64,000 bases of DNA from Pseudomonas baltica (GCF_031880315.1 NZ_CP134771.1:5581001-5645000), one strand, 5' to 3'. Numbered from the stretch's first letter, positions 52,561 through 61,951 are shown. Notes: generated from the letters alone by a model not told the origin. Program-made: numbers and translations.

Positions 52561-53019
52561 TCAGGCTTTGCCCATTTCCTCGTACGAAGCATCGACGAAC
52601 GTGATGTGCTCATCCCAAGCAACTTCAGCGAGATCCCGGATAATTTCAGCGAGCGTCTCAACATCAGTTTCATGAGCTTCGATGCAGGCCAATCGTCCGG
52701 GTGACCAGTCGATGACGGAGCACTGTGGATACTTCCCTACCAGTGCGGACAGCGCTTCCTGAGGCGGCTCTTTGCGGGTGTACATGAAATCAAAGTATGG
52801 GGCACTGGCATTCTGAAGCGGGTACACCAGAACCCAAGCATTTGATGGGGTGGGAAAGTATATGTAGACGCTACGGTGCGCCCACTCCGGCCCACTGTGC
52901 TTGATGTGGCTAAGTACGTCGATGATCGAATGGCAATCAGCAATTCGGGTCATTCGATCAGGCTCAAACATCCCAGCCCCAAGCTGGGTTGCTGCGTTAC
53001 TGATCAGAAGTGCTGTCAT
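52561..53019 (-). CDS. Hypothetical protein, immunity-like
   Basis: A 152-aa soluble protein. N-terminal part has CHSIIDVLSHIKHSGPEWAH and a YIYFPTPSNAWVLVYPL strand pair; C-terminal part has LAEIIRDLAEVAWDEHITFV. No signal peptide. I set ATG 53019 (MTALLISN), behind a GAGA stretch; an in-frame ATG six codons upstream is possible. 71 nt separate it from the following minus-strand gene, so they may be co-transcribed. Unrecognised family; immunity-like role is only a contextual guess. Confidence 0.55.
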   Translation of the reverse strand: MTALLISNAATQLGAGMFEPDRMTRIADCHSIIDVLSHIKHSGPEWAHRSVYIYFPTPSNAWVLVYPLQNASAPYFDFMYTRKEPPQEALSALVGKYPQCSVIDWSPGRLACIEAHETDVETLAEIIRDLAEVAWDEHITFVDASYEEMGKA

Positions 53020-53061
53020 TCTGATTTTTCTCTTCACCGCACTACCTTATTTTCGAAGACT

Positions 53062-53084
53062 TCTGGCCGATTGCTGCCCATCGA
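53062..53084. repeat. Partial copy of dispersed repeat
   Basis: GACTTCTGGCCGATTGCTGC, missing the first CTG of the core, between two small hypothetical genes. Confidence 0.5.
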
Positions 53085-53144
53085 AAAAGGCCTCTCAATA
53101 GCCAGTCTCTTGGCTCCCAGTGCTATGGCGTAGCCCAAGGTTAC

Positions 53145-53447
53145 TCAGAGGAATGAACGTATCCGCTGCCATTCCTTCCAGCACTCTTCCGGAACGATGT
53201 CTCTGTAACCCCGTTCTTTCTCCAATGCAAAAGCGGCACTGAAAGGCACTGCTGTCGCGGTTGCATGATCTCGAATCTCAAGCACCTCAACCTCGCTAAG
53301 TGGTGTGCCTTTGCGATCCTCCGCCGCTTTAAGCAGGCATACCAGCGGCGGAATAAAAACGAGACATAGCGGATCTGTAGACAAAGGTTGCCTCTTGGGG
53401 AGGGTAATCGGGATTGAAGATTGCAGCTTATAGGCCTGGTAGAGCAA
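53145..53447 (-). CDS. Hypothetical protein, possibly 5'-truncated
   Basis: About 100 aa. Core pattern LCLVFIPPLVCLLKAAEDRK, then LSEVEVLEIRDHATATAVPF and DIVPEECWKEWQRIRSF. The only start in frame is TTG 53447 with no ribosome binding site. The open frame continues upstream a further 17 codons (GAWTWRLLYQAYK reads protein-like) to a stop without any ATG, so the natural start may be lost. It resembles small proteins often found in orphan-immunity arrays. Confidence in expression is low. Confidence 0.45.
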   Translation of the reverse strand: MLYQAYKLQSSIPITLPKRQPLSTDPLCLVFIPPLVCLLKAAEDRKGTPLSEVEVLEIRDHATATAVPFSAAFALEKERGYRDIVPEECWKEWQRIRSFL

Positions 53448-53686
53448 ACGCCAAGTCCAAGCCCCCCTTTGGCTGCTTTAGAACGACTCGGCGATCCGTT
53501 ATGGGTCAAGAATTGCCGGTTGAAGGTGGCAGCGAACGACCCGTAGCAGATTGTCAGCCCCCCAGAAATTTTTAAGTGGAGATTATCGTATCAAATGCGA
53601 TGTAGGCCGGTGAAGTCCCGCCAATACAAGGTTTCCTCGAACTGGAAGGTTATCAGGAAAAGGGGTAAACACGTCTCAGCAATGGA

Positions 53687-53932
53687 TTAGGCAATTTTGC
53701 CTAGATCGTCCATGGTCGAGTGCCCTTCCGGTTCAGGGCCTTTGATTCTAATGAAACAGCGAGTAGCGACGCGGAAGTCCATTCCCTTCGTATCCTCAGC
53801 GTAAATCATAGAGTCTGTGGTTACTCCATCGGCAGTCAATTTGAGGCCCGAGATAAAAGCAGCTTCCAGACCACCGTCCAGCATGTTGACTTCCGACGCC
53901 CCCGCATTTTTTAGGCTTGCCCAAGCGTCGAG
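53687..53932 (-). pseudogene. Truncated small hypothetical gene
   Basis: Minus-strand frame reading LDAWASLKNAGASEVNMLDG followed by a soluble alpha/beta-looking stretch (TTDSMIYAEDTKGMDFRVAT, CFIRIKGPEPEGHSTMDDLG) up to a stop at 53687. Upstream an in-frame TAA closes the frame near 53960 before any start with a ribosome binding site. ATG 53884 would give 65 aa. Looks like the C-terminal half of a small immunity-type protein. Unrecognised family. Confidence 0.4.
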
Positions 53933-54038
53933 GTTGTGAGCGCATTATCAGCTTCAAGGTATAGATCTAAACTCACTTATCCCGTTCCTCTTTGGGTTGC
54001 AATCGAACTAAAATTATTGCCATGGGAGTGCACCGAAC

Positions 54039-54191
54039 ATGGGTCTTGGAAATGAAAAAATTCGAGAGTTGGGAACAGCCTTGGCGCTTTTTTATGAGGT
54101 CTTGTCAGCATCCCCCTATCTGGATCCTGATGCGCGTGAGATGTTGTACACCATATGGATTGCAGCAATCGAGTACCAAGCTGGCGGATGA
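54039..54191 (+). CDS. Tiny ORF 1 (50 aa)
   Basis: Reads MGLGNEKIRELGTALALFY onward, a helical peptide with LDPDAREMLYTIWIAAIEYQ near the end. A GGGAG site lies about 10 nt upstream. Its stop overlaps the start of the next tiny ORF (ATGA at 54188-54191), a translational-coupling arrangement. No family recognised. Confidence 0.4.
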   Translation: MGLGNEKIRELGTALALFYEVLSASPYLDPDAREMLYTIWIAAIEYQAGG

Positions 54192-54310
54192 GCAACGACC
54201 TTGAAGCTAGTCGCTTAGTCGCAGACGCTCGCCTCAAGTCAGATTTCCCATGGTTTCCCAAGCAGGCGCGGCGGCAACTCGTGAACGCTGTATCTTATCA
54301 ATGGCGTTAG
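54188..54310 (+). CDS. Tiny ORF 2 (40 aa)
   Basis: Starts at ATG 54188, overlapping the stop of ORF 1. Reads MSNDLEASRLVADARLKSDF and ends VSYQWR. Basic C terminus. Coupled start suggests real translation, but the size is too small to judge and no family is recognised. Confidence 0.35.
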   Translation: MSNDLEASRLVADARLKSDFPWFPKQARRQLVNAVSYQWR

Positions 54311-54369
54311 CGCTGGACTTGGTAATTTTGTTGGCTGAACGAGCCGATCGTAGGCGGCATTTAGTGGCG

Positions 54370-55030
54370 ACTCTCAACTGTGGATTCAACCGGTGCACGC
54401 AACACATTGGCTGAATCTCTGAGCTGGCGTCTCATAGTTTAGTGTCTTTCGTGGACGTTGATTCAGCATCCGGGCTACTTCGTTGAGCCGCTCCTGAGAG
54501 TAGATTGAGATATCGATGCCTTTCGGAAAATACTGTCTCAGCAGGCCATTGGTATTCTCATTGGTCCCTCGTTGCCAAGGGTTTTGAGGGTCGCAGATGT
54601 ACACCTGGATATCTGTGGCCAGCGTAAAAAGAGCATCTGCCGCCATCTCTTTCCCTCTGTCCCAAGTCAATGTTTTATAGAGTTCGTGAGGGAGCAGACG
54701 GGCATTTTCGATCATCGCGCCTACGACTGAGACCGTGTCTTTGCTGGCGACTTCAATCAGCATAACGTAGCGCGTTTGCTGTTCAACTAGCGTTGCGATC
54801 CGGCTGTTCATGCTACCAAACAGCAGATCACCTTCCCAATGCCCAAGCACCGCCCGGTCTGCGATCGGGACGCTCACTGATCGAAACGGTGTCGATTATC
54901 TTGCCGTGATTATTCGTTTTTTGCGTGTGATGCCTCGATCTACGCATAGCTCGGGAACGCCTCAGGTGCGCCAAAAGCTCCTTCTTGAGAGCCTGCGGGC
55001 CTGAATATAGAGAGTTCGATAGATCGTTTT
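54370..55030 (-). mobile_element. Truncated IS30-family element
   Basis: Remnant of an IS30 element. The transposase C terminus is present but the N terminus is missing and the upstream coding part is broken by frameshifts. The left edge is estimated from the terminal-like GGATTCAACCGG motif near 54381; the right edge from loss of homology near 55030, where a plus-strand gene fragment begins. Confidence 0.6.
54386..55030 (-). pseudogene. IS30-family transposase, broken by frameshifts
   Basis: The main frame (54386-54877) carries the catalytic core: DRAVLGHWEGDLLFGSMNSR with the first Asp, LTWDRGKEMAADALF with the second, and PWQRGTNENTNGLLRQYFPK with the Glu. Upstream the homology continues in other frames: MRRSRHHTQKTNNHGKIIDT and VSISERP end at about 54875, where a shift joins IADRAVLGHW. 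TIYRTLYIQARR lies in yet another frame near 55005-55030. At least two indels, so inactive. Confidence 0.8.
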
Positions 55031-55151
55031 CGCTCAGGTGCTGGGCGACGGGATCGAGCGTTACGGCATCGACGGTGTAAAGGACGGCACCCTGGAGGAT
55101 ATTCCAGTCAAGGACTGGCCGGGCGGTGAAGAATCCACCGCCGCGTCCTGA
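55029..55151 (+). pseudogene. C-terminal stump of an unrecognised gene cut by IS30
   Basis: Plus-strand frame FAQVLGDGIERYGIDGVKDG then TLEDIPVKDWPGGEESTAAS and TGA at 55149. The peptide is clearly protein-like (acidic, ordered pattern) but starts at the IS30 edge. I do not recognise the parent family. It marks the gene into which the IS30 copy inserted or next to which it decayed. Confidence 0.45.
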
Positions 55152-55215
55152 TGCCGTTTATTGCCAGTGAAGCGGATGACCTTCGATGGGGTCATCGATG
55201 GCCGGCTGGGGTGTC

Positions 55216-56835
55216 TCAGGCCTCCAGCCGCGCGATCACGTCATTGAGCCCCACTGACAACGTATGCAGGTTCTCGCTCGCACTCTGGGTGCGCAGCACA
55301 TTGCTTTGGTTGGTGGTGGCAATCGCGGTGATTTCCGTAAGATTGCGCGAGATATCGTCGGCCACCGAAGTCTGCTCTTCCGCCGCCGTCGCGATCTGCC
55401 GATTCATGTCACGGATGGCTTCCACCGCCGTGGTAATGCGAGCCAGCGAAGAGCCCGCCAAGGCGACTTGATCGACACTTTCCTGACTGCGTGCCTGACC
55501 ACTTTCGATGGCGTGTGCGGCATCGATGGCCCCGGTTTGCACCGAGTTGATGATCTGGTTGATTTCTGCCGTCGAAGAGGCCGTGCGCTGAGCCAGGGTG
55601 CGGACCTCATCGGCCACCACTGCAAAACCGCGACCCGCATCCCCAGCGCGTGCAGCTTCGATCGCCGCGTTGAGGGCCAGCAGGTTGGTCTGATCGGCGA
55701 TGCTGCGAATCACTTCCAGCACCTTGCCGATCCGGCCGCTGTCGCTTTCCAGGCGACGAATGACATCGGCCGTATTGCTGATCTCGACGCGCATCTGGTT
55801 GATCGCCTTTACGGTGGCACTCATGACCCGGCCGCCTTCCTGAGAACTCTGGTCGGCTTCATCGGCGGCATGCGCTGCCTGAGCGGCATGGCGCGCCACT
55901 TCCTGGGCGGTGGCAGACATCTCGATCATCGCAGTGGCGACCTGATCGGTACGCTCGAACTGCTCGTGGGTGCCCTGGGCCATCAATGCCGCGATGGCCT
56001 TCAGCTCACCGCCGGCGCTGTCCAGGTCGGTGGTGCTGCGTTTGAGGCGGGTGAACGTGTCGGCCAGAAAGTCGCGCAGCGTGTTGGCCGCAATCGCCAG
56101 TCGGCCCAGTTCATCCTGACGCGTGACCGCGACCCGATCGCTGAAGCGCCCTTGACTCAATTGCGCGACGTATTCGATGAGCATGGTGATCGGCCCGACG
56201 ATGTTGCGGTTGACCACCCACAGCGTCAGCAGCCCCACCAGCAGGGCAGAGGCGAGCATCACCAGCGTACCGATGAGGATGGTCCTGTCGGCGGCAGCGC
56301 TGATGGTTTGCGATCGCTCATCGCTCAACGTGCGCAGGCTGATCACCAGCTCGCTCATTTGATCGCTGGCAGGGCGATCGACACCCTTGACTGCTTGGTC
56401 GCCGGCTACCGGATCGCCGCCGGCGGCCACGAATGCGTCGCGCCCTTTGCGATACGCCACCCCCAGTGCGCGGTGCTCTTCACGCAACTTGTCGACCTGG
56501 GCGCGGGTCGCCGCATCCAAATCGCTCATGGCGCTCAAACGGCCCAGGGTGTCCTGAACCTGGCGCTCCTGATCTTCGAATTGGCCCCAGAACTTGTCGC
56601 GATCCGCAGGCTGTTTGCCACGCAGCAGCACGTTTTTCCATTCCTGCACCTGAATCTTGAATTGCAAATTGGCCTGATCGACCAGTTGCGAAGCGTGCAG
56701 AGGGCCGTCCAGCAGCCCGCGATAGGCGTGAACGTTGCTGGACAGAAATTGGAAGCACGCCAGCGCGATCAGCAGCACCAGTACCAGGCTGCCGCCGAGC
56801 AGTGCCAGAATCTGCAGTCTCAGGGATTTGAACAT
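55216..56835 (-). CDS. Methyl-accepting chemotaxis protein
   Basis: A 539-aa chemoreceptor. N-terminal TM ([20 protein letters not shown]), periplasmic four-helix-bundle-type sensor to about residue 185, second TM ([20 protein letters not shown]), HAMP ([20 protein letters not shown]) and the signalling coiled coil with the conserved hairpin tip [20 protein letters not shown]. No CheR/CheB tethering pentapeptide at the C terminus (ends VIARLEA). ATG 56835 is used since the 49 upstream in-frame codons are not homologous. Ligand unknown; the neighbouring peptide/gamma-glutamyl genes hint at amino-acid-like attractants. Confidence 0.92.
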   Translation of the reverse strand: MFKSLRLQILALLGGSLVLVLLIALACFQFLSSNVHAYRGLLDGPLHASQLVDQANLQFKIQVQEWKNVLLRGKQPADRDKFWGQFEDQERQVQDTLGRLSAMSDLDAATRAQVDKLREEHRALGVAYRKGRDAFVAAGGDPVAGDQAVKGVDRPASDQMSELVISLRTLSDERSQTISAAADRTILIGTLVMLASALLVGLLTLWVVNRNIVGPITMLIEYVAQLSQGRFSDRVAVTRQDELGRLAIAANTLRDFLADTFTRLKRSTTDLDSAGGELKAIAALMAQGTHEQFERTDQVATAMIEMSATAQEVARHAAQAAHAADEADQSSQEGGRVMSATVKAINQMRVEISNTADVIRRLESDSGRIGKVLEVIRSIADQTNLLALNAAIEAARAGDAGRGFAVVADEVRTLAQRTASSTAEINQIINSVQTGAIDAAHAIESGQARSQESVDQVALAGSSLARITTAVEAIRDMNRQIATAAEEQTSVADDISRNLTEITAIATTNQSNVLRTQSASENLHTLSVGLNDVIARLEA

Positions 56836-57013
56836 GTGGGGACTCTCATCAGGGGGCGTACGGTGCTCGGAATGCATCCGAAAGGTGCTTGCTCGTCGTA
56901 TCCCTGACTGTGCACAACGCAGCTCAGAAACAGGGCTGCTACTGCTTGAGTCGGCTCCGCTGGAAGATTCTTTAAGCGCCAATCATCAACCCAGCCGGGT
57001 GGTTGGTGCGATC

Positions 57014-57046
57014 ACAAAAAAGGCGCTCATCGATGAATGAGCGCCT
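57014..57046 (-). terminator. Intrinsic terminator of the first GGT-like gene
   Basis: AGGCGCTCAT-CGATGA-ATGAGCGCCT stem of 10 with an A-run on the left (T-run on minus strand), 36 nt after the stop at 57082. Confidence 0.92.
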
Positions 57047-57081
57047 CCATGACTGTGCTCGCGCGTTCTTGAGGCGGTCCC

Positions 57082-58671
57082 TCAATACCCCGCAGCAGCG
57101 CCATTGCTGCGAGGATCGAACGCCCCCTCGTATGTGCCATTGCCCAAGCGCACCGCAGCGCCGGCATGGCCCATGGTTTCGGTAAACGCGTCCAGCACCT
57201 CTACATCGTGGCCCAGTTGGCGCAGTTGCTCCAACACCTCGGCGGGTATGCGCGATTCGACTTTCAAGCTGTCGGTACTTTCGCCCCACGTGCGCCCCAG
57301 CAGCCAGCGGGGTGCAGTCACCGCCTGCTGCAAAGGCTGACCGAACACCGCATAGCGGCTGAACACCGCTGCCTGGGTTTGCGGCTGGCCATCGCCGCCC
57401 ATGGTCCCGTACACCAGGGCGCGGCCATCGTGCAGGCGGGCCGCGGCGGGGTTGAGGGTGTGAAAGGGTTTTTTGCCGGGCAGCAGTGTCAGCACGTGCT
57501 CGGGGTCGAGGCTGAACGAGGCGCCGCGGTTCTGCCAGTTGAGGCCGGACGCGGGCAGTACCACGCCGCTGCCGAACTCGTGGTAGATGCTCTGGATAAA
57601 CGACACGGCCATGCCGTCGTTGTCGATAACGCCCATCCAGATGGTGTCGCCCGGGCCTTTGCCCTGGCCCCAGGGCTCGGCGTGGTGCAGGTCGATACGC
57701 GCCGCCAGGGCCTTGAGGTATTCCTCGGTCAAGCAGGCTTGCGGGTCGATGGTCATGTGCGTGGGGTCGGTGATATGCGCATCGCGCACCGCGAAGGCGA
57801 GCTTGGTGGCCTCGACCAGAATATGGATATGCTCGGCCGAATCGGCCGTGTGTTGGCCCAGCCCAGCGTGGTCAGCGATCCCCAGAATCAACTGCGAGAC
57901 CAGCCCCTGGCTGGGTGGCGTGAGGTTGTACACGGTGCCGGCGCTGTGGGCCAGTTGCAGCGGGCGCACTTGGGTAGCGCGATAGTTGGCCAGGTCTGCG
58001 CGGGTGACGGGCGAGCCCAGCGCGGCCAGGTCACGGGCGATGGAGTCTCCCAAGCGGCCGCGGTAGAAACCGTCCAGGCCTTCCTCGGCCAGGGTGCGCA
58101 GAGTGGCAGCCAGGCGAGGTTGCTGGAACAGGCTGCCCGCTTGCGGCGGCTGGTCATCGTGCAAAAAGGTCTCGGCAAAGCCGGGGATAGCGTGCAGCTC
58201 GGCCAGTTTGCTGGTGGTCGCCGCGTGCTGCGAAGGGGTGGTGGGGATCCCCGCGCTGGCGTAATGAATGGCGTCTTCGAGCAGCCGTGGCAGCGCTGTT
58301 TGCCCACCCCACTGGCGGGACAGCTCCAGTGCCAGTTGCCAGCCGCCCACCGTGCCGGCGACGGTCAGCGCCGCATCGACGCCGCGGGTGGGGATGCGGC
58401 TCATGCCAGCATAGCGCTCAAGTGTCGCCAGGCTCCCGGCCGGGCCGCTCGCATCGATTGCCACCGGCTCGCCGTGGGCCGGCATGATCAGCCAGAAGCC
58501 GTCGCCCCCCAGGCTGTTCATGTGCGGGTAGACCACGGCGATGGTCGCTGCCGCCGCGACCATGGCTTCGATCGCGTTGCCGCCGTCGCGCAGGACGGCC
58601 AATGCCGACTGCGCCGCAAGGCTGTGGGGAGCGACAGCGATGCCGCGGGCGGCGAGTGTGGTGTTCAACAT
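57082..58671 (-). CDS. Gamma-glutamyltransferase-family Ntn hydrolase (1)
   Basis: A 529-aa GGT-family protein. The small-subunit N-terminal nucleophile Thr is in GPGDTIWMGVIDNDG near residue 345; MNSLGGDGFWLIMP and SLFQQPRL are large-subunit landmarks; GTMGGDGQPQTQAAVFSRY is the usual C-terminal signature. No clear signal peptide, unlike E. coli periplasmic GGT, so it may act in the cytoplasm. Start ATG 58671 follows GAGGATT. Immediately downstream (23 nt) of the OFA-type transporter gene in the same operon, suggesting import then hydrolysis of a gamma-glutamyl or acylated amino compound. Its C terminus resembles the remnant at 40854. Confidence 0.9.
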   Translation of the reverse strand: MLNTTLAARGIAVAPHSLAAQSALAVLRDGGNAIEAMVAAAATIAVVYPHMNSLGGDGFWLIMPAHGEPVAIDASGPAGSLATLERYAGMSRIPTRGVDAALTVAGTVGGWQLALELSRQWGGQTALPRLLEDAIHYASAGIPTTPSQHAATTSKLAELHAIPGFAETFLHDDQPPQAGSLFQQPRLAATLRTLAEEGLDGFYRGRLGDSIARDLAALGSPVTRADLANYRATQVRPLQLAHSAGTVYNLTPPSQGLVSQLILGIADHAGLGQHTADSAEHIHILVEATKLAFAVRDAHITDPTHMTIDPQACLTEEYLKALAARIDLHHAEPWGQGKGPGDTIWMGVIDNDGMAVSFIQSIYHEFGSGVVLPASGLNWQNRGASFSLDPEHVLTLLPGKKPFHTLNPAAARLHDGRALVYGTMGGDGQPQTQAAVFSRYAVFGQPLQQAVTAPRWLLGRTWGESTDSLKVESRIPAEVLEQLRQLGHDVEVLDAFTETMGHAGAAVRLGNGTYEGAFDPRSNGAAAGY

Positions 58672-58694
58672 CGTTGCAATCCTCGTGGGGCAGT

Positions 58695-59954
58695 TTAAAG
58701 GGCGTGCTTGGCCAGCCAACTGGCACGCAGGCGCTTGAGGACGAAAAATGCCAGCGCTGCGGTGATCAGGTCGAAGCTGATGGCCACGGCGAAGACCGGG
58801 ATCCAGCTCTCGGTGTATTGGTGCAGCAGTGCCGCGACCGGGCCGCCGAAAATCGAGCCGATGCCTTGAGCCATGTACAGGATGGTGGTCGCGTGCCGGG
58901 TGCCGAAGGTGTCCGTGAGGGTCGATGGAAACAGCGAGAAGATTTCACCCCAGCCCAGGAATACCACCCCCGATAGCAGCACGAACAGCACCGGGTTGTC
59001 GCTGGTCGACAACCACAGCGTCATCGCGATGCCTTCGAAGCAAAAGGCCAGCGCCATGGTGTTCTCCCGGCCCCAGTGGTCCGAGATCCAGCCAAACAGC
59101 GGCCGCGTGAGGCCGTTGCAGATGCGGTCGATGGTCAGGGCCAGCGGCAGGGCGTTCATTCCGAATACCATGACCTGGGTCATGCCGAAGTCTTTGGCGA
59201 AGCTGGCCATTTGTGAAGTGACCATCAGGCCTGACGTGGACATCATCGTGAACATGATGAACATCAGCCAGAACAGCGGCGTCTTGAGCATCTGTTTGGG
59301 CGGTACGTCGACGACGCTCTTGCCCACCTGCACTTGTGCCGCTGCGTACTGCTCGGGCGGCTGGCGCAGAAACTGCGAAGCCAGCAGCCCCACCAGCCCC
59401 AGCGCGGCACCGAAGATCAACAGGGTGGTTTCCATGCCGACACTGGCCAGCGCGTTGCTGATCGGAAAGGTGGTGACCATGGCCCCCATGCCGTAGCCCG
59501 CGGCCACGGCTCCGGCGGCCAGCCCGCGGCGATCCGGGAACCAGCGCACCATCAGGCCGACGATGCCGACATAGACGATGCCGGTACCCAGACCGCCCAC
59601 CACGCCGTAGCTCAGATACAGCTCGGTCAGGGACGAGGCCTGGCTGGCGAGTATCCAACTGAGCCCGGAGAGCCCGCAGCCGGTGGCGATTAACTGCTTG
59701 ATGCCGAAGCGATCGACCAGATAACCCTGCACGGGCGAGAAGAACGTTTGCAGGATGATCAATAGCGAAAAGGTGACCTGAATCTGTGCCAGCGAGCCAC
59801 CGAGTTTGGCGCTCAGGGGACCGGTGAAGAGTGTCCATACATATTGCGGACTAGAAATAGCCATCATGCAGATTAGGCCCGCGATCAACTGTTGCCAGCG
59901 CGCGCCAAGAACTTTGGGGACGGATGTTTCGAGGCTTGCAGGTGCGCTTTTCAT
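58695..59954 (-). CDS. MFS transporter, oxalate/formate antiporter-like (OFA) family
   Basis: A 419-aa, 12-TM MFS protein. TM1 segment CMMAISSPQYVWTLFTGPLS, loop 2-3 motif LVDRFGIKQLIATGCGLS, and GRENTMALAFCFEGIAMTLW in the second half are those of OFA-type antiporters. Oxalate itself is unlikely because it is paired with a GGT-family gene 23 nt downstream. ATG 59954. The upstream 350-nt region includes an AT-rich promoter-like stretch near 60010-60120. Confidence 0.88.
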   Translation of the reverse strand: MKSAPASLETSVPKVLGARWQQLIAGLICMMAISSPQYVWTLFTGPLSAKLGGSLAQIQVTFSLLIILQTFFSPVQGYLVDRFGIKQLIATGCGLSGLSWILASQASSLTELYLSYGVVGGLGTGIVYVGIVGLMVRWFPDRRGLAAGAVAAGYGMGAMVTTFPISNALASVGMETTLLIFGAALGLVGLLASQFLRQPPEQYAAAQVQVGKSVVDVPPKQMLKTPLFWLMFIMFTMMSTSGLMVTSQMASFAKDFGMTQVMVFGMNALPLALTIDRICNGLTRPLFGWISDHWGRENTMALAFCFEGIAMTLWLSTSDNPVLFVLLSGVVFLGWGEIFSLFPSTLTDTFGTRHATTILYMAQGIGSIFGGPVAALLHQYTESWIPVFAVAISFDLITAALAFFVLKRLRASWLAKHAL

Positions 59955-60304
59955 GGGCTCGACTCAGACGGTTATCGATGTAACCAACCTGAGCAAGGGG
60001 TGTGCCATTAACGTTATTTAATTAAATTTAAAGATATAAAGATCAGGGCCATCCAAAAGTCGCCCACACACTAAGCTTTTGCCTTAGAGCAAAATATAAC
60101 GAATAGAACTATATAATTAACAGGGAATTAATCTACGCCTTTGGCAATACGCAGTCTGTCGCCAGTCGCCCATTATGTATCGTCAAACGGACACGATGCA
60201 GCTCGCCGCAGTGCGCTCGGTGCCACTAATGGTGCAGGGTGCACCCGGACGGTGCCCGGGCATGCGCCTCAGGTGGCTGCCCCCTGAGCAGGGGCAGCCT
60301 TACC
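59955..60304. other. Intergenic region with promoter-like AT stretch and hairpin
   Basis: No gene. The part at 60010-60125 is strongly AT-rich with TTATTTAATTAAATTTAAAG-type sequence, a probable promoter for the OFA-GGT operon. Near the second GGT stop a GC hairpin occurs (60275-60299). Confidence 0.5.
60275..60299 (-). terminator. GC-rich hairpin after second GGT-like gene
   Basis: GGCTGCCCC-N7-GGGGCAGCC directly after the stop at 60305. No T-run follows on the minus strand, so it may need Rho or may only protect the 3' end. Confidence 0.5.
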
Positions 60305-61900
60305 TCAGTACGCCGCCACCAATCCATCCTTGCGTGGATCGGTCCCGCCCACATAGCCGTGGGCAGTGCGCTGAATGATCTGCGCGCCACCAAAGGCGAA
60401 CACGCCGCTGGGGTCCTCGACCTCGATGTCGTGCCCCTTGGCCTTGAGCGCCGCCACGACCTGCGGGTCGAAAGAGCGCTCGACGGCCACTTTCAAGCCG
60501 GCCTCCAGGCGCCAGCGCGGTGCGTCGGCGGCGGCTTGCGGGTTTTGCTTGTAGCGCAGGATGCGCATCATCATCTGCAAGTGCCCTTGTGCCTGCATTG
60601 GCCCACCCATCAAGCCGAAAGACATCAGCGGCGTGCCGTCGGCGTTCATCACGAAGCCCGGGATGATGGTGTGGAACGGCCGTTTGCCGGGGGCCACGGT
60701 GTTGACGTGATCGGGATCGAGGGTAAAGCCCGCGCCGCGGTTCTGCAGGCTGATACCGGTGCCCGGCACCACCACGCCCGAGCCGAAGCCCATGTAGTTG
60801 GACTGGATGAACGAGATCATCATGCCGCTCTCGTCGGCCGCCGACAGGTACACCGTGCCGCCCGCTTTTGGCGAGCCGTGGCCCGGATTGGCCGCCTGGT
60901 CGCCGACCAGCGACGCGCGGTCCATCAAGTAGGCCGGGTCGAGCAATTGCGCCGAGCGCAGGCGCATGTGGCTTTCGTCCGCGACATGCTCGTCGAGATC
61001 GGCCAGCGCCAGCTTCATCGCCTCCAGCACCGGGTGCACGGTCTCGACGCTGTCTACCGGATGCTCGCCCACGCCTAAAGCCTCGAGCAGGGTCAAGCCC
61101 GACAAAGTCGCGATGCCCTGGCCGTTGGGCGGCAGTTCGTGAACCACGGCGCCGGCATAGGGTACCGACAGGGTGTCGATCCAGTCGACGCTGTGGGTGG
61201 CCAGGTCTTCCAGGCTCATGACACTGCCGTTGGCATTGGCATGCGCAATGATGGCCTGCGCCAGCTCGCCACGGTAGAACGATTCGCCCTTGCTGGCAGC
61301 GATGGCCTGCAGGGTTTTCGCATGATCCTTGAGGGTGATTTTCTCGCCAGCCTTGGGCGCCTTGCCACCCTGCAGGAAGCACTCGGAGAAGCCTGGCTGG
61401 TCCTTGAGCAAATGCGCGCCACGACGCCACAACTCGGCAATGATCGGCGTGACTTGATAACCGTCTTGGGCATAGCCGATGGCGGGCTCGGCGAGGGTGG
61501 CGAACGGCAGCTTGCCGTAGCGCTCGGACAACGCCACCCAGGCCGACACCGCGCCCGGCACGGTCACGGCGCCCCAGCCGCGTTGCGGCATTTCGGTTTG
61601 CCCAGCGAAATACTCCGGCGTCCAGGCCTTTGGCGAGCGCCCGGAGGCATTGAGACCTTGCAGCTTTTTACCGTCCCAGACGATGGCGAACGCGTCGCTG
61701 CCGATGCCGCAACCAGTGGGCTCGACCACGGTGAGCACCATGGCGGCGGCGATGGCGGCGTCCACCGCATTGCCGCCTTTGCGCAGCATGTCGAGCCCGG
61801 CCTGGGCGGCCAGCGGCTGAGAGCAAGCGACCATGTTGCTACCCATCACGGGCGAGCGGGCGGAGGTGTAGGGTTGGCTGTAGTCCAGATCATCGTGCAT
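60305..61900 (-). CDS. Gamma-glutamyltransferase-family Ntn hydrolase (2)
   Basis: A 531-aa GGT-family protein, distinct from copy 1. Large-subunit motif MLRKGGNAVDAAIAAAMVLT and GCGIGSDAFAIVWDG; the nucleophile Thr lies in PKAGGTVYLSAADESGMMIS near residue 350; oxyanion and glycine loops in GFGSGVVVPGTGISLQNRGA; FGLMGGPMQAQGHLQMMMRI is the C-terminal signature. No signal peptide. It follows the ABC permease gene (51-nt gap) in the dpp/gsi-like operon, so it probably processes the imported glutathione-like or gamma-glutamyl peptide. Confidence 0.92.
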   Translation of the reverse strand: MHDDLDYSQPYTSARSPVMGSNMVACSQPLAAQAGLDMLRKGGNAVDAAIAAAMVLTVVEPTGCGIGSDAFAIVWDGKKLQGLNASGRSPKAWTPEYFAGQTEMPQRGWGAVTVPGAVSAWVALSERYGKLPFATLAEPAIGYAQDGYQVTPIIAELWRRGAHLLKDQPGFSECFLQGGKAPKAGEKITLKDHAKTLQAIAASKGESFYRGELAQAIIAHANANGSVMSLEDLATHSVDWIDTLSVPYAGAVVHELPPNGQGIATLSGLTLLEALGVGEHPVDSVETVHPVLEAMKLALADLDEHVADESHMRLRSAQLLDPAYLMDRASLVGDQAANPGHGSPKAGGTVYLSAADESGMMISFIQSNYMGFGSGVVVPGTGISLQNRGAGFTLDPDHVNTVAPGKRPFHTIIPGFVMNADGTPLMSFGLMGGPMQAQGHLQMMMRILRYKQNPQAAADAPRWRLEAGLKVAVERSFDPQVVAALKAKGHDIEVEDPSGVFAFGGAQIIQRTAHGYVGGTDPRKDGLVAAY

Positions 61901-61951
61901 GAAGGCGGTCTCTTTGGCAGTGATGCTTAAGGATGGATACTAGAGGCGTGA

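Noticed and set aside
55264..56907. Plus-strand open frame of about 547 codons opposite the chemoreceptor
   Set aside because: Shadow of the MCP gene; composition dominated by Arg/Gln/His with no domain.
57166..58698. Plus-strand open frame of about 510 codons opposite the first GGT-like gene
   Set aside because: Shadow of the GGT gene; no recognisable protein features.
60275..60299. Strong intrinsic terminator after the second GGT gene
   Set aside because: Stem is good but there is no T-run on the minus strand; kept only as a hairpin with modest confidence.
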